64,000 nt of DNA from Kiritimatiellia bacterium (GTDB lineage: Bacteria; Verrucomicrobiota; Kiritimatiellia; CAIVKH01). The stretch is taken from assembly GCA_025054615.1 (NCBI GenBank), contig JANWZO010000003.1, positions 45,627 to 109,626 of the forward strand. Direction: 5' to 3'. The translations under genes were made by a program, and so were the position numbers. Position 1 is the stretch's first letter; each line of letters starts with the position of its first letter. The notes under the pieces were generated by a model that did no database searches, was not told where the DNA came from, and was given only the letters and a program-made list of their open reading frames with translations. Below are positions 32,751 through 40,602 of this stretch, piece by piece.

Positions 32751-33884
32751 TCAATATTTCGGAACAGAGGGGTCGACCGTCTCGGACCACGCGAGGCAAC
32801 CGCCCCGAAGGTTGAACAGCTCCCCGGGGAATCCTGTCGACATTAGTTGCCGGATGACCATCGCGCTTCGCCCGCCGGACTTGCAGAACACGACGGTGGG
32901 GCGGGACGGGTCCAACTCTGTAATTCGATTGAGGCATTCGCGCATCGGGATTTCATGCGTAGCAGGAAGCCTCGCAATGGCACGCTCGCTGTCCTCGCGG
33001 ACGTCGAGGATGTTCACTGGACGGCCCTCGTCGAGCCACCGTTTCAATTCTCGCGGCTCGATCTCCCGAATTTTTACAGCAGGAAAACAGACGGGTTGCA
33101 TGACCGGTTGGAGGCTGCGGATCGTCGGCGAGTTCCCGCAAAGCGGGCATGCGGGGTCTTTTTTCAGGCGAAGTTCGCGGATGCGCATCCCGAGCGCGTC
33201 AACCATGAGCATCCGGTTCACCAGCGGATCGCCGCGACGAAGGATAAGCTTGATGGCTTCCATCGCCTGTAAGCAGCCCAACAGTCCCGGCAAAACGCCG
33301 AGGACGCCCGCTTCGGCGCATGAAGGTATGGCGCCGGCAGGGGGCGGCTCGGGGTGGAGGCAACGATAGCAGGCGCCATGCGCCGCCCAAAACACGGCGA
33401 CTCGGCCCTCGAATCGCTGGATGGCGGCATGCACGTTCGGTTTGCCCGCCAGCGCACACGCGTCGTTCACCAGATACCGCGTCTCGAAATTGTCGGCGCC
33501 GTCCACCACGATGTCGTAGGCTCGGGCGAGCTCCATCCCGTTTCGCTCGGAGAATCGCTCGGGATGCTCAACGAGTTCGATGTGCGGATTAAGATCGGCG
33601 AGACGATCCCGAGCGGCGGTGACCTTGAGGCGGCCGAGGTCTCGCTCGCCGTAAAGAATTTGCCGATGAAGATTCGACGCGTCGACGGTGTCGGGGTCCA
33701 TGAGGCCGATGCGTCCCACGCCGGCCGCCGCCAGGTAGTATGCGGCCGGGGAACCCAGGCCGCCGAGACCCACCACGAGCACACTCGCCCGCTTGAGCGC
33801 GATCTGGCCTTCCTCGCCGATTTCGGGAAGCCGCATTTGGCGCAGGTATCGCGCGCGCTCGACCTGGTGGAGTGGCGTGACCAT
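32751..33884 (-). CDS. moeB: MoeZ/MoeB-type adenylyltransferase with C-terminal rhodanese domain
   Basis: 377 aa from the ATG at 33884; an in-frame GTG at 33947 would add 21 residues unlike the family. The N-terminal E1-like domain (RQMRLPEIGEEGQ, GLGGLGSPAAYYLAAAGVG, DPDTVDASNLHRQ) adenylates the C-terminal Gly of small sulfur carriers. Two Cys pairs (CYRC, CPLC) bind zinc. The rhodanese domain ends with active-site loop CKSGGRSA. Such fusions make thiocarboxylated ThiS, MoaD or CysO-like carriers. Convergent with hypB and divergent from the cysteine operon, fitting a sulfur role. No carrier gene is adjacent. Confidence 0.9.
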   Translation of the reverse strand: MVTPLHQVERARYLRQMRLPEIGEEGQIALKRASVLVVGLGGLGSPAAYYLAAAGVGRIGLMDPDTVDASNLHRQILYGERDLGRLKVTAARDRLADLNPHIELVEHPERFSERNGMELARAYDIVVDGADNFETRYLVNDACALAGKPNVHAAIQRFEGRVAVFWAAHGACYRCLHPEPPPAGAIPSCAEAGVLGVLPGLLGCLQAMEAIKLILRRGDPLVNRMLMVDALGMRIRELRLKKDPACPLCGNSPTIRSLQPVMQPVCFPAVKIREIEPRELKRWLDEGRPVNILDVREDSERAIARLPATHEIPMRECLNRITELDPSRPTVVFCKSGGRSAMVIRQLMSTGFPGELFNLRGGCLAWSETVDPSVPKY

Positions 33885-34110
33885 GGAGGGGAATATGGCT
33901 TGAACATGGGTAAACCTCAACGGGCTTTGGTCGGGGGTCGAGGGCACCCGCGTGCCGGATGTCGATTAGGTGATTGCGGTAGCCGACAAGGGGCAGGGAT
34001 CGCCATGTCCAAAATCGTTGGTCCAGGTGGAATCGGACGCTCCACAAAGGGCGCGTGAGGAGCCGTCCTACTTTCCAGGTGGCGGGATGTCGTCCTCTGC
34101 GTTCCGATTT

Positions 34111-34163
34111 GGAGGGACAGGTTCCACCCTGTCCGGGAAAGGCCCGCGTGGAAGCGGGCCCTC
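34111..34163. repeat. Twin hairpins with mutually complementary loops
   Basis: Hairpin 1: GGACAGG (34115-34121), loop TTCCAC, CCTGTCC (34128-34134). A GGGAAA spacer follows. Hairpin 2: GGCCCGC (34141-34147), loop GTGGAA, GCGGGCC (34154-34160). Each stem has seven perfect pairs. The two 6-nt loops are exact reverse complements. GAGGG at 34113-34117 and CCCTC at 34159-34163 could also close an outer stem. Looks like an intergenic structured repeat or an RNA that can form a kissing-loop. Confidence 0.65.
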
Positions 34164-34535
34164 GACGGGATCGTCCAGCCGCAGAGGCCTGGCCTAAAAA
34201 TTCACCATCGTTACGCGGTCGTAGAAAAACGGTATCTGACTTGGTATCGGAAATGGTATCTGTGTCGTTCTAAACTCGTTTCCGATCTTCAACCCGATAT
34301 CGAACACGACCTCGTGAGAGATTTTGCGCCGCATTCTCGCAGTACCATCGTCCATCTCATCGGTTTTCCCGCCACCGGAACGGGATCGATGCCTGCCAGT
34401 ATATGAGGAACTATTTTACAGACTCATGACAGCCAGCCGTCTTCCATTCATTGCGACGCTGGAGGGGGCGAAAGATAGCTTGCTGCCATATCTCAAATGC
34501 TGATTATGGCAGTCTGATAAAATTTTGTGGAATGC

Positions 34536-34570
34536 TTGACAATCCCGACTAACTCTATATATTTAGTCGG
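34536..34570 (+). promoter_or_regulatory. cysK promoter with overlapping Rrf2-type operator
   Basis: -35 TTGACA at 34536-34541, 16-bp spacer, -10 TATATT at 34558-34563. An exact inverted repeat, CCGACTAA (34545-34552) and TTAGTCGG (34563-34570), flanks 10 bp and covers the spacer and -10, so a dimer bound here would block RNA polymerase. The second gene of the operon encodes an Rrf2 regulator, the obvious candidate. AGGAG precedes the cysK ATG at 34590. Confidence 0.75.
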
Positions 34571-34589
34571 AAATTCAGGAGATCCAGTC

Positions 34590-35549
34590 ATGGGAAGAAT
34601 TTTTGCAGACAATTCGCTTTCGATTGGGCGCACGCCGTTGGTTCAAATCAATCGCATCACAAAGGGTGCGAAGGCGCGCGTGGTGGCCAAAATCGAGGGC
34701 CGGAATCCCGCGTATTCCGTGAAATGCCGAATCGGCGCATCCATGATTTGGGATGCCGAGGAACGGGGCGTGTTGAAGCCGGGCATGGAAATTGTTGAGC
34801 CCACCAGCGGGAATACGGGAATCGCGCTTGCCTACGTTGCTGCGGCGCGGGGTTACAAGCTGACGCTGACGATGCCCGAGACCATGAGCATCGAGCGACG
34901 GCGCGTGCTGGCGGCGTTTGGGGCGAACCTCGTTTTGACGCCGGGACCGGAAGGCATGCGCGGCGCAGTGAAGCGGGCGGAAGAAATCGCGATGTCCGAT
35001 CCGGAAAAGTATTTCCTTCCTCAGCAATTTAAGAATCCGGCGAATCCGGCCATTCACGAGAAAACGACAGGCCCGGAAATTTGGGAGGACACAGACGGCC
35101 AGATTGACGTGCTGGTGGCTGGGGTCGGTACGGGAGGGACGATCACCGGCGTGTCGCGGTTCATCAAGAAGAAGATGGGCAAGCAAATTTTGTCGGTTGC
35201 GGTGGAGCCGCGGGAAAGTCCGGTCATCACCCAGCGCCTGAACAATCAGGAGCTCAAGCCCGGGCCGCACAAGATTCAGGGGATTGGTGCAGGATTCATT
35301 CCGGACACACTGGACCTGAACATGGTTGATCGGGTTGAGCAGGTCAGCAGCGAGGAGGCGGTGGAGATGGCGCGGCGACTGGCGACTGAAGAAGGTATTC
35401 TCGCAGGGATCTCCTGCGGCGCCGCAATGGCCGTTGCGGACCGGCTCGCCCGACAGGATGAGTTTGCCGGCAAACTGATCGTGGTCGTACTGCCAGATGC
35501 CGGCGAGCGGTATTTGTCGACGGTTCTGTTTCAGGGGATCGGCGTCTAG
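34590..35549 (+). CDS. cysK: Cysteine synthase A (O-acetylserine sulfhydrylase)
   Basis: 319 aa. PLP-dependent formation of L-cysteine from O-acetylserine and sulfide. Lys45 in YSVKCRIGA is the Schiff-base residue, TSGNTG the substrate loop, [10 protein letters not shown] the phosphate loop; SCGAAM is near residue 285. ATG at 34590 is preceded by AGGAG. First gene of the sulfur/siroheme unit, with its own regulated promoter. Confidence 0.96.
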   Translation: MGRIFADNSLSIGRTPLVQINRITKGAKARVVAKIEGRNPAYSVKCRIGASMIWDAEERGVLKPGMEIVEPTSGNTGIALAYVAAARGYKLTLTMPETMSIERRRVLAAFGANLVLTPGPEGMRGAVKRAEEIAMSDPEKYFLPQQFKNPANPAIHEKTTGPEIWEDTDGQIDVLVAGVGTGGTITGVSRFIKKKMGKQILSVAVEPRESPVITQRLNNQELKPGPHKIQGIGAGFIPDTLDLNMVDRVEQVSSEEAVEMARRLATEEGILAGISCGAAMAVADRLARQDEFAGKLIVVVLPDAGERYLSTVLFQGIGV

Positions 35550-35561
35550 CCCATACGCCCG

Positions 35562-36002
35562 ATGATCTCGAATCGATGCCATTATGCGCTTCGCGCGATG
35601 TTGGAGCTGGCGCTGCAGGAAGGGCGGGGTCCGCTGACCATCAGCGAGATCGCGTCGGCGCAAAACATTCCCGTCCGTTTTTTGGAGGCGATCATGCGCC
35701 AATTGAAGCTGGCGGGGCTCGCCGATTCGCTGCGCGGCAAAACGGGCGGCTACTTTCTGGGGAGGCCGGCCGAACAGATCCACATTGGCGAGATCCTGGA
35801 CCTATTTGAGGGGCCGTTTTTTACAAACAGCGAGCAAGTGGGGCCTCACGTCATTCGCGAGGCCGAATCGGATGTCTTTGCCCCGATTTGGCGTGAGGCG
35901 GATGAATCGCTCCGCGCTGTATTTCGGCGTCACACCCTTGCGCGCCTGGCCGAGCTGGAGCAGCAGCGCCGGGATGCAGCGGCGCAGAATTACTCGATAT
36001 GA
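35562..36002 (+). CDS. Rrf2 family transcriptional regulator (CymR-like)
   Basis: 146 aa. A winged-helix N-terminus carries CHYALRAMLELAL, LTISEIASAQNIP and the recognition segment RFLEAIMRQLKLAGL; LRGKTGGYFLGRP is the Rrf2 wing. The three clustered cysteines of IscR are absent (only Cys6), so it is not an Fe-S sensor of that kind. In Gram-positives CymR senses cysteine supply through CysK; here the gene sits directly after cysK, supporting a similar role. Likely binds the palindrome at 34545-34570. Confidence 0.9.
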   Translation: MISNRCHYALRAMLELALQEGRGPLTISEIASAQNIPVRFLEAIMRQLKLAGLADSLRGKTGGYFLGRPAEQIHIGEILDLFEGPFFTNSEQVGPHVIREAESDVFAPIWREADESLRAVFRRHTLARLAELEQQRRDAAAQNYSI

Positions 36003-36712
36003 AGATGGCCGGTTTTCAGGACGCGTGGGCCGGGGTGGACCTCGACGACGCCCGCGCGGTGCTGGAGAGGGCGCTTGAGCTATATCATCCGCGGATCGCC
36101 CTCGCGTGCAGCTTCAGCATCGAGGATGCCGTCGTCCTCGACATGCTCATGGCGATTCGGACCGACGCGCGCGTGTTTGCAATCGACACGGGCCGTCTGA
36201 ACCCCGAGACCTATGAATGCGCAGAAGCGCTCCGCCGCCGATACGGCGTGAAAATCGAGTGGTACTTTCCCCGCCACGAGGCTGTCGAGAAATTGGAGCG
36301 GGAGAAGGGCCTGTTTTCTTTTCGGGAAAGTTTGGAGAACCGCAAGGAGTGTTGCGGCATCCGGAAAGTGGAGCCGCTGCAGCGGGCGCTTGCGGGGCTG
36401 GATGCATGGATCACTGGTTTGCGCCGGGAGCAGAGCGTGACGCGCAGCGGGCTGGAGCCGGTGGAGCGCGACGAGGCGCACGGGGGGATCGCGAAGATCA
36501 ATCCGCTCGCCACATGGACACTGGACAGGGTGTGGGCCTACGTCCGCGAACATTCTATCCCCTACAACGCGCTATACGATGTTGGTTACGCGTCGATCGG
36601 ATGCGCACCTTGCACGCGCGCGATCCGGCCGGGCGAGGATCCGCGCGCCGGACGTTGGTGGTGGGAGAATCCCGAGCACAAAGAGTGCGGATTGCACCTG
36701 CGCCCTCGGTGA
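35999..36712 (+). CDS. cysH: Adenylylsulfate (APS) reductase, CysH family
   Basis: 237 aa. SFSIEDAVVLDM is the nucleotide-binding opening. Cys118-Cys119 (ECCG) and Cys202/Cys205 (CAPC) bind a [4Fe-4S] cluster, the hallmark of assimilatory APS rather than PAPS reductases. Catalytic Cys230 lies in KECGLH. There is no APS kinase (cysC) in the operon, consistent with direct APS reduction. The start overlaps the Rrf2 stop. Confidence 0.95.
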   Translation: MKMAGFQDAWAGVDLDDARAVLERALELYHPRIALACSFSIEDAVVLDMLMAIRTDARVFAIDTGRLNPETYECAEALRRRYGVKIEWYFPRHEAVEKLEREKGLFSFRESLENRKECCGIRKVEPLQRALAGLDAWITGLRREQSVTRSGLEPVERDEAHGGIAKINPLATWTLDRVWAYVREHSIPYNALYDVGYASIGCAPCTRAIRPGEDPRAGRWWWENPEHKECGLHLRPR

Positions 36713-36752
36713 ACCGCAGAGGTTCGCCCGGACGATTACGAGGGGAACAGGG

Positions 36753-37658
36753 ATGACGATGAAATACCGATTGTCACATTTGGATGCGCTTGAGGCCGAG
36801 TCGATCTACATCATGCGGGAGGTTGCTGCCGAGTTCGAGCGGCCTGTGTTGCTGTTTTCCGGCGGCAAGGATTCGATCTGCCTGCTGCGACTGGCGGAAA
36901 AGGCCTTTCGGCCGGCAAAGTTTCCCTTCCCGCTGCTTCACATTGACACGGGTCATAACTTTCCCGAGCTGCTCGAATTCCGCGACCGCCGCGCCACCGA
37001 GCTGGGCGAAAGACTCATCGTGCGCACCGTGGAGGACGCGATCGCGCGCGGGATCGCGCGCCCTACGCCCGGCGAGACGAGCCGCAACCGCCTTCAGACG
37101 CCTACGCTGCTTGCCGCCATCGAGGAGTTCAAATTCGATTGCGCGATCGGCGGAGCTCGGCGCGACGAGGAAAAATCCCGCGCCAAGGAGCGCATTTTTT
37201 CCTTTCGCGACACCTTCGGGCAATGGGACCCTAAGAACCAGCGTCCGGAAGTGTGGAACCTGTACAACACGCGCATTCATCCGGGCGAGCACATGCGCGT
37301 GTTTCCGCTTAGCAACTGGACCGAACTCGATGTCTGGCAGTACATCGACCGTGAGAACCTCGAGATTCCATCGATCTATTTCAGCCATCGCCGGAAAGTG
37401 GTTCGCCGCGACGGGCAGTGGCTGCCGGTCAGCGACCTGATCACGCTGAAGCCGAATGAGGAGGTCTGCGAGCTCGACGTCCGCGTGCGAACGATCGGCG
37501 ACATTTCGTGCACCGGCTGTATTGAGTCGAGGGCATCGAGCGTCAAGGAGATCATTGCCGAGATCGCCGCCGCGCGCGTTACGGAGCGCGGCAGCCGGGC
37601 CGATGACAAGCGCTCCGAAACCTCGATGGAGGACCGGAAGCGCGAGGGCTATTTTTGA
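36753..37658 (+). CDS. cysD: Sulfate adenylyltransferase subunit 2
   Basis: 301 aa ATP-sulfurylase catalytic subunit. PP-loop LLFSGGKDSICLLRLA and the CysD block IGGARRDEEKSRAKERIFSFRD are present, as is the C-terminal TGCIESRA segment. It adenylates sulfate to APS with CysN hydrolysing GTP. ATG at 36753 has an AGGGG upstream; the long 5' open frame overlapping cysH is not used. Confidence 0.96.
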   Translation: MTMKYRLSHLDALEAESIYIMREVAAEFERPVLLFSGGKDSICLLRLAEKAFRPAKFPFPLLHIDTGHNFPELLEFRDRRATELGERLIVRTVEDAIARGIARPTPGETSRNRLQTPTLLAAIEEFKFDCAIGGARRDEEKSRAKERIFSFRDTFGQWDPKNQRPEVWNLYNTRIHPGEHMRVFPLSNWTELDVWQYIDRENLEIPSIYFSHRRKVVRRDGQWLPVSDLITLKPNEEVCELDVRVRTIGDISCTGCIESRASSVKEIIAEIAAARVTERGSRADDKRSETSMEDRKREGYF

Positions 37659-37679
37659 AGCGGAGGGAGCAGGAGCCAG

Positions 37680-38996
37680 ATGTTTACGCATGCGCTGAAC
37701 GAACATTCCGAGCTGCTTCGGTTTTCGACCTCAGGAAGTGTCGACGACGGCAAAAGCACGCTGATCGGCCGTCTGCTCTACGACACAAAGCTGATTTTTG
37801 AGGACACGCTGGAGGCGCTCAAGCGGTCCGCAGACTTGACCGGCGAGGGCACCATCAACCTCGCGAACCTCACCGACGGCCTCCGCGCCGAGCGCGAGCA
37901 AGGCATCACGATTGATGTCGCCTACCGTTATTTCGCGACGCCCCGCCGAAAGTTTATCGTCGCCGACACGCCCGGGCACATCCAGTACACGCGCAACATG
38001 GTCACTGGCGCGTCGACCGCGAACCTCGCGATTATTCTGGTCGATGCGCGTCTTGGGGTCGTCGAGCAGACACGGCGGCACGCCTACATCGCGTCGATGC
38101 TGCGGATCCCGCACCTTGTCGTCTGCGTGAACAAAATGGACCTGGTCGGTTTCTCAGAGGCGACCTTTAATGCGATCCGCGAGGAGTTCATGGATTTCGC
38201 CGCGCGGCTGGAGATCCGAGACATCGCCTTCATCCCGATTTCCGCGCTGCTGGGCGACAATGTGGTGGAGCGTTCGGCGAACATGCCCTGGTATTCGGGC
38301 CCGCCGCTGTTGAGGCACCTTGAAGAAGTTTACATCGGCACAGACTGGGACCTAACCTCGCCCCGGTTTCCCGTGCAGTATGTCGTGCGGCCGCGCGATG
38401 ACCGCTGGCATGATTTCCGCGGGCTGGCGGGCCAGATCATGGGCGGCGTGTTCAAAGTCGGCGACCCGGTCAAGGTGTTGCCCAGCGGAAAGGTCTCGCG
38501 CATCGCGGGGATCCACACCTATGACGGCCCGCGGGACGAGGCGTTCGCCCCGATGTCCGTCCAGATCCTGCTCGCCGACGACCTCGACGTGAGCCGCGGC
38601 GACATGCTCGCACATCCCGACAACCTGCCGTACGTTGCCTCCGACCTGGAGGCCCGAGTCTGCTGGATGCACGAGGAACCGCTGCGCCCGAATCGGAAGT
38701 ACGCCATTCGCCATACCACGCGATTTACCCGGTGCATTGTGCGCGAAATCCGGTCCCGTTTTGATTTTACCACCCTGCAGGCTCAACGTCCCGCCCCCGA
38801 GCTCGGGCTCAATGACGTAGGCCGGATCAGCCTGCGGACAATGTCTCCAATCTGTTTCGACCCCTACGAGCGAAACCGGTACACCGGCAGTTTCATTTTG
38901 ATCGACGAGGCGACGAATGCGACTGTTGCGGCCGGGATGATCCTCGAGCCGCCCAAATCAATGCCCGCCACCGATGAGGCGGAATACATCATCTAA
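37680..38996 (+). CDS. cysN: Sulfate adenylyltransferase subunit 1 (GTPase)
   Basis: 438 aa, EF-Tu-like GTPase without the CysC kinase extension some bacteria carry. G1 GSVDDGKST, switch EREQGITIDVAYRYF, G3 DTPGH, G4 NKMD. Follows cysD by 21 bp, with GGAGGGAGCAGGAG upstream of the ATG. Powers APS synthesis. Confidence 0.96.
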   Translation: MFTHALNEHSELLRFSTSGSVDDGKSTLIGRLLYDTKLIFEDTLEALKRSADLTGEGTINLANLTDGLRAEREQGITIDVAYRYFATPRRKFIVADTPGHIQYTRNMVTGASTANLAIILVDARLGVVEQTRRHAYIASMLRIPHLVVCVNKMDLVGFSEATFNAIREEFMDFAARLEIRDIAFIPISALLGDNVVERSANMPWYSGPPLLRHLEEVYIGTDWDLTSPRFPVQYVVRPRDDRWHDFRGLAGQIMGGVFKVGDPVKVLPSGKVSRIAGIHTYDGPRDEAFAPMSVQILLADDLDVSRGDMLAHPDNLPYVASDLEARVCWMHEEPLRPNRKYAIRHTTRFTRCIVREIRSRFDFTTLQAQRPAPELGLNDVGRISLRTMSPICFDPYERNRYTGSFILIDEATNATVAAGMILEPPKSMPATDEAEYII

Positions 38997-39050
38997 AATG
39001 ATCGGCCCCGATCGACAGGCCTGGCTCGAAGAGACGCGGCTCGAATATCC

Positions 39051-39740
39051 ATGAGCGAAGCGGCAGATGCGTTGGACAGCCGCCCGCCCCGGACGCGCTA
39101 CAAGGCCTTCCCCATCGCGTGGGTGACCACCTGCCGAAAGCTCCTAATCGCTGGTGGAGGTCCGGAAACTCTCACTCGCGTCCGCCACGCCATGGCCTTC
39201 GACTGGCGAGAGATCCACGTCTGCGTCCCGGCGCCGGATGACGACCTGCGCGCCCTGGCGCGCGCCGATCTTCGGATCAGTTTGCACGAGCGACATTGCC
39301 TAGAGCGGGATGTGGAGTATGCCGACTTCGTGCTGGAGGATTGCGGGGACCCGGTGTTCGCCCATCGAATCGCCAACTGGTGCGAGTGCCACCGTAAGCC
39401 CCTTAACGCCTGTGACAAGCCGGATCTGTGCGACGCGTTCTATATGTCCCTGGTTCCGGTGGGTCCCCTGATCGTGGGCATCAGCAGTGGGGGCGACGCT
39501 CCGGCAGTCTCCGCTTCGCTCCGGCGATGGCTGTCCGGTCAACTCGGGGAGGGTTGGGCTATGGCGGGCCGGCTGATGAGCGACCTGCGGAGGTCCCTCC
39601 CGAGTGGACACCGACGGATCCATGTGCTAAAAAGTATCGCTCGGCACCCATCGTTTATGGAGGCGGTGCTGCGAAACGACGAGGCGCTTTTGCGCGCCCT
39701 GATCGAGGATGAACTTCGTCGGTTGCCAGCTCGAGATTGA
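39051..39740 (+). CDS. Precorrin-2 dehydrogenase / sirohydrochlorin ferrochelatase-like (SirC/Met8/CysG-N)
   Basis: 229 aa. LIAGGGPETLTR is the NAD loop (residues 32-43). Asp122 in NACDKPDLC matches the catalytic Asp of CysG/Met8. SSGGDAPAVSASLRRWL matches the conserved second block. The N-terminal PIAWVTTCRKLL parallels the family opening. Converts precorrin-2 to sirohydrochlorin; iron insertion by the same protein is possible but not proven. Its 3' end overlaps the HemA-like gene by 32 nt. Confidence 0.88.
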   Translation: MSEAADALDSRPPRTRYKAFPIAWVTTCRKLLIAGGGPETLTRVRHAMAFDWREIHVCVPAPDDDLRALARADLRISLHERHCLERDVEYADFVLEDCGDPVFAHRIANWCECHRKPLNACDKPDLCDAFYMSLVPVGPLIVGISSGGDAPAVSASLRRWLSGQLGEGWAMAGRLMSDLRRSLPSGHRRIHVLKSIARHPSFMEAVLRNDEALLRALIEDELRRLPARD

Positions 39741-40602
39741 TGCGCCGCATTCGCGGGAGGAGATCGTCAACCGTTTGCAGCGCTGCCCGAATCCGCTGTT
39801 GGTGTTAAATACCTGCCAGCGCCTCGAGACGTTCGGGTTCGGGTTTCCCTGCCTGGAAACGGTGCGCCTCACAAAGATCTGGTCCTCGCGCGACGCGTTT
39901 GAGCGGCTTGCCCGAATCGCGGCCGGGCTGGAGAGCCGAATTCTCGGCGAGCTGGAAATTATCGGGCAGGTGCGATCCGCTTACCGCATCTTCCGCGAAA
40001 ACGGCGGCGCCGAGCTTCGGGTGCTCGATCGAATTTTCCAGGATGCAATTGCCCTTGCCCGCGAGGCGCGGCGCGTCAGCGGGATCGACAGCAACATGAC
40101 CTCGCTGAGCGGACTGGCGGCGCGGACGCTGCTGGACCGTCTCCCGCCGGGCGCGCATGTCGCGGTGGTCGGCGCCGGATCGCTGGCCGGGGCCGTCGCC
40201 CGCTACTTGACGAAGCGAGGAAACTGCCCGATCCGTATTGCCAGCCGCTGTCCGCGGAATGCCATCGAGCTTGCCGTGCGCCTCGGCGGGTTCGGGGTGG
40301 GGCTCGATGAGATTGCCCATCTGTTTCACGGCGTGAGCGGAATCGTGACGGCCACGGCGGCTCCGCATCCGCTGGTATACCCCCATCACTTGGCGGAGGC
40401 GGCGCGTCCGCTAGTGATTGTGGACCTTGGCGCGCCGCCCGATTGCCACCCGGAGGTCGCGGCCCTGCCGGCTGTTACCTACATCGGACTCCAGGAAATC
40501 GAGGCTATGGCCCAGGTCAATACGGAGGATCGCCGGCGGCGGGCCGAGGTCGCAGCCCGCATCATTCGGGACGGAGCCCGGGCGTGGACGCCCCGCGTCT
40601 GA
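39709..40602 (+). CDS. hemA: Short glutamyl-tRNA reductase-like protein
   Basis: 297 aa against about 415-450 in the family. Catalytic Cys36 is kept in NTCQRLE, and AAGLESRILGELEIIGQVR matches the family block with VLGEPQILGQVK. The NADPH loop GAGSLAGAVARYL and VIVDLGAPPD are present. About 25 residues are missing after the catalytic block and the whole C-terminal dimerisation domain (about 100 residues) is absent. It would make glutamate-1-semialdehyde for tetrapyrroles. Location between SirC-like and HemC-CobA-HemD suggests a siroheme-dedicated paralogue. Confidence 0.85.
   Translation: MNFVGCQLEIDAPHSREEIVNRLQRCPNPLLVLNTCQRLETFGFGFPCLETVRLTKIWSSRDAFERLARIAAGLESRILGELEIIGQVRSAYRIFRENGGAELRVLDRIFQDAIALAREARRVSGIDSNMTSLSGLAARTLLDRLPPGAHVAVVGAGSLAGAVARYLTKRGNCPIRIASRCPRNAIELAVRLGGFGVGLDEIAHLFHGVSGIVTATAAPHPLVYPHHLAEAARPLVIVDLGAPPDCHPEVAALPAVTYIGLQEIEAMAQVNTEDRRRRAEVAARIIRDGARAWTPRV

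Larger units (their letters stand above)
33885..34589. other. 705-bp intergenic stretch between moeB and cysK
   Basis: No open frame here looks coding. The stretch contains the paired hairpins at 34111-34163 and the cysK promoter/operator at 34536-34570, listed separately. The 34200-34535 part is AT-richer than its surroundings and shows several near-repeats of GGTATC (about 34220-34260). Nothing else could be assigned. Confidence 0.6.

Noticed and set aside
34200-34535. Attachment site or origin-like repeats before cysK
   Set aside because: GGTATC-like near-repeats are short and irregular, with no integrase or DnaA-box cluster.
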